Positions 58,859 through 64,000 of a stretch of DNA of 64,000 nucleotides are shown piece after piece. Position numbers and translations under genes: made by a program. How positions within the stretch are numbered: the stretch's first letter is position 1; each line of letters starts with the position of its first letter. Under the pieces are notes generated by a model. It worked only from the letters and a program-made list of their open reading frames with translations. It was not told where the DNA came from and searched no databases. The DNA comes from Acetivibrio cellulolyticus CD2 (GTDB taxonomy: Bacteria > Bacillota > Clostridia > Acetivibrionales > Acetivibrionaceae): positions 1,024,727 to 1,088,726 of the forward strand of contig NZ_JH556653.1 in assembly GCF_000179595.2 (NCBI RefSeq), written 5' to 3'.

Positions 58859-59524
58859 TTGGGAAAAGATTTGCTCAATACAATATTAAAAGAAGGTACC
58901 CTTATCTATACCAAGCTTTCAACAAGTAATGTTTGGCATCAGAATATTGTATATAAAGTTGAAAACAAATCTGTATCAATAGCTTTAATAACCGGATTTT
59001 TAGAAAATATAATAATGCCAGGTCAGGCTATAACTCTTAAACTTACAAACGAGGAAATGGAATATCTGTTTATCGGTACTGTAGGCGAAATCCAACCACA
59101 GTTTCCCAGCCATATAAAGGTAAACATCGAAAGTATAAAAGACTTAAAAAACTCAAGGGTTTTTCCAAGATACGATGTATATTTGGCCGCTAATATAAAA
59201 TCCGAAAGCAGTGGAGAAGAAAATTTTGCAATCATACATGATATTAGTTTGACCGGAATGGCATTTTACTCTAAGCAACATTTTGAAATAGGCACCGAAC
59301 AGCTTAACTTGACTATATATCTTCCCAATAAAAACACAATCGATGCTAAGGGCAATATTAACCGAAAGAGCAAGTATGATTCATATATTGACTACGGAAT
59401 GCATTATACTGATATGCAGGAAGAAAACAACAATTCTCTTTACGCCTTCTTCTCTGTCTTAGAGGAAGAAAAGTCACGTATGAAAGAAAACTTCCTTAAT
59501 TCAATAAAAAAGCACCTTCCTTAA
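58859..59524 (+). CDS. PilZ-domain protein (YcgR-like c-di-GMP receptor)
   Basis: 221 aa from the TTG at 58859, with AGGAGG 10 bases upstream. The N-terminal half (about 1-95) is the YcgR-type domain (LNTILKEGTLIYTKL, VSIALITGFLENIIMPGQAITLKL). The C-terminal PilZ domain carries the c-di-GMP motifs RVFPR (RxxxR, about 101-105) and DISLTGMAF (DxSxxG). YcgR proteins slow the flagellar motor when c-di-GMP is high. It lies between argB and argF but has its own start and terminator, so it is not an arginine gene. A GGDDF protein at 3.9 kb could be a distant source of signal. Confidence 0.88.
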   Translation: MGKDLLNTILKEGTLIYTKLSTSNVWHQNIVYKVENKSVSIALITGFLENIIMPGQAITLKLTNEEMEYLFIGTVGEIQPQFPSHIKVNIESIKDLKNSRVFPRYDVYLAANIKSESSGEENFAIIHDISLTGMAFYSKQHFEIGTEQLNLTIYLPNKNTIDAKGNINRKSKYDSYIDYGMHYTDMQEENNNSLYAFFSVLEEEKSRMKENFLNSIKKHLP

Positions 59525-59566
59525 TACATTGATCTATCAATTCCATATGTGGAGGGTGTTTTATTT
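59510..59566 (+). terminator. Terminator of the PilZ gene
   Basis: AAGCACCTTCC pairs with GGAGGGTGTT, followed by TTATTTTTTATT; the stem begins in the last codons of the gene. Confidence 0.65.
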
Positions 59567-59641
59567 TTTATTCCAAACTTACATTTTAATACTAATATGT
59601 TTTATATAGTTAACGCGCATTTAAATTTTCCACTTTAAGTG

Positions 59642-59676
59642 TTGCATTTTTATACATTTTTCTGTATAATTATAAA
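59642..59676 (+). promoter_or_regulatory. argF promoter overlapped by two ARG boxes
   Basis: TGCATTTTTATACA (59643) and TGTATAATTATAAA (59663), again 20 bp apart, overlapping -35 TTGCAT (59642-59647) and -10 TATAAT (59665-59670) with 17-bp spacing. The layout is the same as at argC. Confidence 0.75.
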
Positions 59677-59797
59677 TATAGTTTAATGGGGAGTTCGTCT
59701 TATAGAACTAAACAAATCATTGATATAGATAAATAAACTCATGCATATCAACTGAGAATTAATTATAACAAAATTATTTTATATGGAGGAGTCGGCT

Positions 59798-60718
59798 ATG
59801 GATCATTTAATAAGTCTTAACGATTTAACACTAGAAGAAATAGAACAAATATTAAACCTTTCAGAAAAACTAAAAAAGCAGCAGCAGGAAGGTGTAACTC
59901 ATCATTATTTGAAAGGCAAGACACTAGGTATGATTTTCACAAAATCATCCACAAGAACAAGAGTTTCATTCGAAGTAGGTATGTATCAATTGGGCGGGTA
60001 TGCATTGTTTTTAAGCTCAAACGATATCCAGATCGGCAGAGGTGAAACAATCTATGATACTGCACAGGTTCTTTCAAGATACATAGATGGAATAATGATA
60101 AGAACATTTGCTCACAGTGATGTTGAAGATCTTGCAAAGTACGGAAATATCCCCATAATAAATGGTCTTACCGATTTGATGCATCCATGTCAGATCCTTG
60201 CTGACCTCTTCACTGTTTATGAACACAAAGGAACTCTGAAGGGTTTAAAAATGGCATACCTCGGTGATGGAAACAATATAGCCAATTCACTGCTTCATGG
60301 TTGTTCCAAAGTTGGTATGGACGTAGCAATCGGCTCTCCAAAAGGTTATCAATGCGATGAACAGGTTATATCCGAAGCCAAGGAAGCTGCTAAAATATCA
60401 GGCTCAAACATTATTCTGACAGAAGATCCTGTTGAAGCAATAAAGGATGCAGATGTTGTATATACAGATACTTGGGTAAGTATGGGTCAGGAGTCTGAAA
60501 AACAATCTAGAATCAAGATTTTTGAGCCGTACAAGGTTGATGGAAATCTCTTTGCAAAAGCAAAGGAAGATGCTATTTTCCTCCATTGCCTTCCTGCATA
60601 TAGAGGTTATGAGGTAACTGAGGAAATTATAGACGGGTCACAATCTGTTGTGTTTGACGAAGCAGAAAACAGGCTTCACGTTCAAAAGGCAATAATGGCT
60701 CTCTTAATGGATAAGTAA
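59798..60718 (+). CDS. argF: Ornithine carbamoyltransferase
   Basis: 306 aa from the ATG at 59798, which has GGAGGAG upstream (an ATG at 59783 lies before that site). Carbamoyl-phosphate motif KSSTRTRVSFEVGM (about 51-64), HPCQILADL (carbamoyl binding), and the ornithine-binding FLHCLPAYRG (about 264-273) with DTWVSMGQE. It makes citrulline from ornithine and carbamoyl phosphate in the cytosol. It has its own ARG-box promoter and a GNAT acetyltransferase gene 18 bp downstream. Confidence 0.97.
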   Translation: MDHLISLNDLTLEEIEQILNLSEKLKKQQQEGVTHHYLKGKTLGMIFTKSSTRTRVSFEVGMYQLGGYALFLSSNDIQIGRGETIYDTAQVLSRYIDGIMIRTFAHSDVEDLAKYGNIPIINGLTDLMHPCQILADLFTVYEHKGTLKGLKMAYLGDGNNIANSLLHGCSKVGMDVAIGSPKGYQCDEQVISEAKEAAKISGSNIILTEDPVEAIKDADVVYTDTWVSMGQESEKQSRIKIFEPYKVDGNLFAKAKEDAIFLHCLPAYRGYEVTEEIIDGSQSVVFDEAENRLHVQKAIMALLMDK

Positions 60719-60736
60719 AAGAATTGTGAGGTCAAA

Positions 60737-61210
60737 ATGAATTATTCGTTCATTATAAGAAAAGCAACCGTTGATGATGTAGAAGCTATACAAATCATCA
60801 CACGGGAAGCATTCAAAAAATATATGGAAGATACAGGTCTTAAGGGCTCTATGGAAGCTTTGGATGAGTCTTTGGAAGATATCACGAGAGACATTATGTC
60901 CAAGGAAGTATTTGTTGCTTTCATTGATAACACTCCTGTAGGAGCTATAAGGGTTCAAATTCTACCTGATAATACTGCTTATATAAGCAGGTTTGGTGTA
61001 AGCCTTGCATACCACAATATAGGTATTGGCAAATCCCTTATGAACCTTGTAGATAAGCTGATGTTGGCAAGGGGTATAAAAAAAGTCAGTTTGCATACTG
61101 CCTCAACATATAAGGACCTAATCAGATTTTATTACGGAAGAGGCTTTTATATAGAATCAACAAATAAAGACAGAGGATATGTCAGAGCTCTTTTAGTCAA
61201 GGAATATTAG
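60737..61210 (+). CDS. GNAT-family N-acetyltransferase
   Basis: 157 aa. The acetyl-CoA-binding signature is seen at AYISRFGVSLAYHNIGIGKSLMNLVDKLMLARG (about 80-112; the usual (R/Q)xxGx(G/A) is present as YHNIGIGKSL). RFYYGRGFYIES forms the C-terminal beta-bulge region. It follows argF after 18 bp, without a terminator between them, so it belongs to the same transcript. It might acetylate an amino acid of arginine metabolism, but the substrate is unknown. Confidence 0.9.
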   Translation: MNYSFIIRKATVDDVEAIQIITREAFKKYMEDTGLKGSMEALDESLEDITRDIMSKEVFVAFIDNTPVGAIRVQILPDNTAYISRFGVSLAYHNIGIGKSLMNLVDKLMLARGIKKVSLHTASTYKDLIRFYYGRGFYIESTNKDRGYVRALLVKEY

Positions 61211-61220
61211 TAGATCGAAT

Positions 61221-61260
61221 AATCCCTTGTAAATCGGTTTTATCCGGTCTACAAGGGATT
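61221..61260 (+). terminator. Terminator of the argF unit
   Basis: AATCCCTTGT/ACAAGGGATT stem with a second inner stem (AATCGG/CCGGTCT region), followed by TTATTT. Confidence 0.85.
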
Positions 61261-61526
61261 TTATTTACCCTACTTATTTTTAAAGAACAATGCAGAGTAA
61301 TTTATAATCTATCTCCAACTCTTAAAAGCGCCACTTTTGTTCTTTAAAGTAAAATTTTGGTGATATATAATGTCCGGAAAAAGCAGAAAATGCGAGCCAT
61401 AATAACCTAAATAAATTTAAAACGCCAAGAACAAGTTATTGACTCCGCTGAGAACTTCTGGTATTATTTTTAATGCATCAGTTATATATACATTTTTTAC
61501 ATAATTTAAAAGGGGATGTTAGTAAT
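61261..61526. other. Spacer before the 30-aa peptide
   Basis: About 265 bp. AT-rich, except for a more mixed block at 61370-61470 (GCAGAAAATGC, CCGCTGAGAAC) that could be structured RNA. I could not match it to a known riboswitch. No gene seen. Confidence 0.3.
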
Positions 61527-61619
61527 ATGAAGAAAAGCAGTATTGGTACTTGTGTTGTCTTAGCTATAGCTCTTTTTGTACAACTATTGATTGTCTCCAC
61601 CCTAAATTATTTCCAGTGA
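61527..61619 (+). CDS. 30-aa hydrophobic peptide
   Basis: MKKSSIGTCVVLAIALFVQLLIVSTLNYFQ: two Lys, then a single membrane-spanning stretch. AGGGG lies about 11 bases upstream. It could be a small membrane protein or a type I toxin-like peptide; the conserved look of the helix is the only support. Nothing else is encoded in the approximately 590 bp between the GNAT and SLH genes. Confidence 0.4.
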   Translation: MKKSSIGTCVVLAIALFVQLLIVSTLNYFQ

Positions 61620-61740
61620 GGTCCCTATTTTTGAAACCTCATATTACAAATCAACTATAAAACATCAATCTAAAATAAATCAAGATTCATTATTTGATAT
61701 TAACTTATTATTTTTATGGGAAACTTTCATAATTTATACA

Positions 61741-61780
61741 AAAAATAATCCCCATTCATTTCATATGAACAGGGATTATC
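61741..61780 (-). terminator. Terminator of the SLH protein gene
   Basis: GATAATCCCTGTTC on the minus strand pairs with GAATGGGGATTATT, followed by TTTTTG, 25 bp after the stop. Confidence 0.8.
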
Positions 61781-61805
61781 TTTTTGGTGTTCTTTATTTA
61801 ATATT

Positions 61806-64000
61806 TTACCATATACCTTCTGGAATAATTTCTACAAGCGTTTCGCTTCCATTCTCATTATAATATGATTTATGAGAATTTGTTGCTTCTTCCACATGAC
61901 CAAAAGACCAATTGCTTTCTAAATTGTCAGGGAATGATGGTTTTATGTTTGTTAATGGACCTCTATGAAGCATTTGATTTACCATTGTTATTGTTTCTTC
62001 TCTTGTTATTGTATTGTTAGGTCTGAAAGTGTTATCTTCGTACCCTTTAATTATGTCATATCTGTATATCTCTGCAATATTAGCTTCTGCCCAATGTCCA
62101 GATATATCAGTAAAGTATTTGGCCAAAACACTATATTCAGGATAAGTTGTAATCCTTAAGTACTTAGATATTACTGTAGCAAGTTCTGCTCTTGTTATTG
62201 GCTGATTTGGCCTGAATGTATTGTCTTCATACCCTTTGAATAGACCAACTTCAGCAACGGCTTCAATGTGTTCTGCAGCCCAGAAGTCTACATCTACATC
62301 ATTAAATACCTTAACTCCCTTTACATGACCTTTATCTTTTAAATTGAGTATCCTTGCAAATATTACTGCAACTTCTGCTCTTGTTACTGCTCCTTTTGGC
62401 TTAACGGTTCCATCAGGATAACCTAATATAAACCTTGTATGAACAAATTCAGAATCATTTGCAAATATAAATGTTTCGATTTTTGATTCATCATCATTTG
62501 GATTTATAAGTTCTGTATTTTCATACTTGGTATATATCTTTGCAGTTAGAGATACAGTTGATTCTTGCACAGCAAGATCTTTAACTTTGAGGGTAAAACT
62601 CACTGTTCCCTTTGCATTACCTTTTAGAGTACCTATATCCCATACAACTTCATTGCCGACTAGTTTTCCATTGTTTTCAGCTTTAACAAATGTCATCAAA
62701 TCGGGTACATTTACTTGTACGAAGGTATTACTTACTTCAGTACTTAATTTATTAAAGTATGTAATTGTGTATATTACATTGCTGTTTTCTCCTGCTCTCA
62801 TTGTTGATGAGTCTATCAAAACAGCAAGGTCGGCTTTTATTTTTGCTGCCGCCGGAACATCTTCATCCTTGGGTTCAGTTATTACAGGGTCATTATGTGT
62901 TGGCGTTGGTGGTGTTGTATCTTTTACAGGTGTTATATCAATTGTTATTTTACTTATTGCTTTTCCACCTTTTCCATCACTTACTTCTACTGTAAAGCTG
63001 TCTGTTCCGTTGTAGTCTTTGTTTGGCGTATATGTCCATTTGCCATCTGCAGCTACTGTTACTGTTCCATTTGTTGGATTAGTTGCTTTAGCGTATGTTA
63101 GTGTATCTCCATCAATGTCTTTTCCTACTACTGTTCCTGTTACTGCTGTATCTTCTGGCGTTGATACGTGGTAGTCAGGTACTGTTGGTGCATCATTTAC
63201 TGGAGTTACTGTTATTGTTACTTTGCTTATTGCTTTTCCGCCTTTTCCGTCACTTACCTCTACTGTAAAGCTGTCTGTTCCATTGTAGTCTTTGTTTGGT
63301 GTGTATGTCCACTTACCATCTGCAGCTACTGATACTGTTCCGTTTTTTGGATTAGTTGCTTTTGTGTATGTTAGTGTATCTCCATCAATGTCTTTTCCTA
63401 CAACTGTTCCTGATACTGCTGTATCTTCTGGTGTTGTTACACTGTAATCAGGTACTGTTGGCGCATCATTTACTGGAGTTACTGTTATTGTTACTGTGCT
63501 TATCGCTGTTCCGCCTTTTCCGTCACTTACTTCTACTGTAAAGCTGTCTGTTCCGTTGTAGTCTTTGTTCGGTGTATATGTCCAATTACCGTCCGCTGCT
63601 ACTGTTACTGTTCCGTTTGCTGGATCAGTTGCTTTCGTATATGTAAGTGTATCTCCATCGATATCTGTTCCTACTACTGTTCCTGATACTGCTGTATCTT
63701 CTGGTGTTGTTACACTGTAGTTAGGTACTGTCGGCGCATCGTTGCTTCCGCCTACATCTATTGTTATTGTACTTATTGCTGTTCCGCCTTTTCCATCACT
63801 TACTTCTACTGTAAAGCTGTCTGTTCCATTGTAGTCTTTGTTTGGTGTGTATGTCCATTTACCGTCCGCTGCTACTGTTACTGTTCCGTTTGCTGGATCA
63901 GTTGCTTTAGCGTATGTAAGTGTATCTCCGTCCACATCTGCTCCAACTACTGTTCCTGATACTGCTGTATCTTCTGGTGTTGTTACATTGTAATCAGGTA
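61806..64000 (-). CDS. SLH-anchored surface protein with tandem cadherin-like repeats (5' end outside window)
   Basis: At least 731 codons; the frame is open to the right edge, so the start is missing. Order in the protein: four or more near-identical 91-residue repeats (TPEDTAVSGTVVG, DGDTLTY, GKWTYTPNKDYNGTDSFTVEVSDGKGG) of the cadherin-like/VCBS type, each ending in a PVNDAPTVPDY link. Then a Pro/Thr linker, a DUF11-type beta-sandwich (ADLAVLIDSSTMRAGENSNVIYTITY), and three SLH domains (FILGYPDGTVKP, LFKGYEDNTFRP, IIKGYEDNTFRP, each with TRAE or TREE). SLH domains bind pyruvylated cell-wall polymer, so the protein is an S-layer or surface adhesin. Confidence 0.95.
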   Translation of the reverse strand, partial: PDYNVTTPEDTAVSGTVVGADVDGDTLTYAKATDPANGTVTVAADGKWTYTPNKDYNGTDSFTVEVSDGKGGTAISTITIDVGGSNDAPTVPNYSVTTPEDTAVSGTVVGTDIDGDTLTYTKATDPANGTVTVAADGNWTYTPNKDYNGTDSFTVEVSDGKGGTAISTVTITVTPVNDAPTVPDYSVTTPEDTAVSGTVVGKDIDGDTLTYTKATNPKNGTVSVAADGKWTYTPNKDYNGTDSFTVEVSDGKGGKAISKVTITVTPVNDAPTVPDYHVSTPEDTAVTGTVVGKDIDGDTLTYAKATNPTNGTVTVAADGKWTYTPNKDYNGTDSFTVEVSDGKGGKAISKITIDITPVKDTTPPTPTHNDPVITEPKDEDVPAAAKIKADLAVLIDSSTMRAGENSNVIYTITYFNKLSTEVSNTFVQVNVPDLMTFVKAENNGKLVGNEVVWDIGTLKGNAKGTVSFTLKVKDLAVQESTVSLTAKIYTKYENTELINPNDDESKIETFIFANDSEFVHTRFILGYPDGTVKPKGAVTRAEVAVIFARILNLKDKGHVKGVKVFNDVDVDFWAAEHIEAVAEVGLFKGYEDNTFRPNQPITRAELATVISKYLRITTYPEYSVLAKYFTDISGHWAEANIAEIYRYDIIKGYEDNTFRPNNTITREETITMVNQMLHRGPLTNIKPSFPDNLESNWSFGHVEEATNSHKSYYNENGSETLVEIIPEGIW

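Noticed and set aside
61320..61526. c-di-GMP riboswitch before the 30-aa peptide
   Set aside because: The conserved segments of class I and class II motifs are absent; only a vague resemblance in GC-richer patches.
62527..63541. Several plus-strand ORFs of 60-162 codons
   Set aside because: They lie antisense to the repeat region of the SLH protein and have low-complexity hydrophobic translations; shadows of the repeats.

Overview
The window is low-GC Firmicute DNA, most likely from a spore-forming clostridium of the cellulolytic (Ruminiclostridium/Acetivibrio-like) type. Pointers are the AT-rich base composition with GGAGG-type ribosome binding sites, an alpha/beta small acid-soluble spore protein, a large SLH-anchored surface protein with near-identical tandem repeats, and the ftsE-ftsX-M23 peptidase-S41 protease cluster. 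The genus is an inference.

Left chromosomal part (1-14.16 kb): an oligopeptide ABC transporter (permease, lipoprotein receptor), a two-gene unit of a REC-GGDEF protein and a helical-repeat protein, a small Cys-rich protein, a KimA-like potassium transporter, an orphan 772-aa protein, a B12-binding radical SAM enzyme, a NimA-like flavoprotein and a lipoprotein of unknown function. Right chromosomal part (45.78-64 kb): a five-gene tRNA operon (Val-Asp-Phe-Gly-Cys), hslO, a cold-shock protein, an MGMT-like protein, a methyltransferase, a spore protein, the division/cell-wall cluster, a CdaR-like regulator, a sugar ABC ATPase, argC-argB, a PilZ protein, argF with an acetyltransferase, and the truncated SLH surface protein.

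The middle (14.16-45.78 kb) is two mobile elements inserted in tandem at the 3' end of the tRNA-Cys gene. Three copies of that tRNA end (14253, 31472 and the intact gene at 45779) mark the borders. Element A (about 17.2 kb) has no integrase and is a defence island: type I restriction-modification (hsdM-hsdS-hsdR, with an unusual C-terminal domain on HsdS), two adjacent DUF262 proteins of which one carries an HNH/DUF1524 end, an HNH endonuclease, a pentapeptide-repeat ion channel with an unknown partner, and an XRE/ImmA-IrrE/PIN-like operon. The divergence of its left border suggests it is the older insertion.

Element B (about 14.3 kb) has the layout of a phage satellite (PICI-like). A tyrosine integrase and CI-like repressor face away from a Cro-like regulator, an excisionase-like protein and a primase/VapE-type helicase. 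Immediately downstream of the helicase gene lies a candidate replication origin: eight exact copies of CGACTTACC (six direct, two inverted) around an AT-rich core. Further on are a chimeric partial copy of the VapE gene, two sigma-like factors, a tail-fibre-like gene and a small terminase subunit. I found no large terminase, portal, capsid or lysis gene. Its 48-bp borders are identical and lie beside integrase arm-type repeats (TGTCGGTA), so it may still be mobile with help from a phage. An alternative reading is a prophage that has lost its structural genes.
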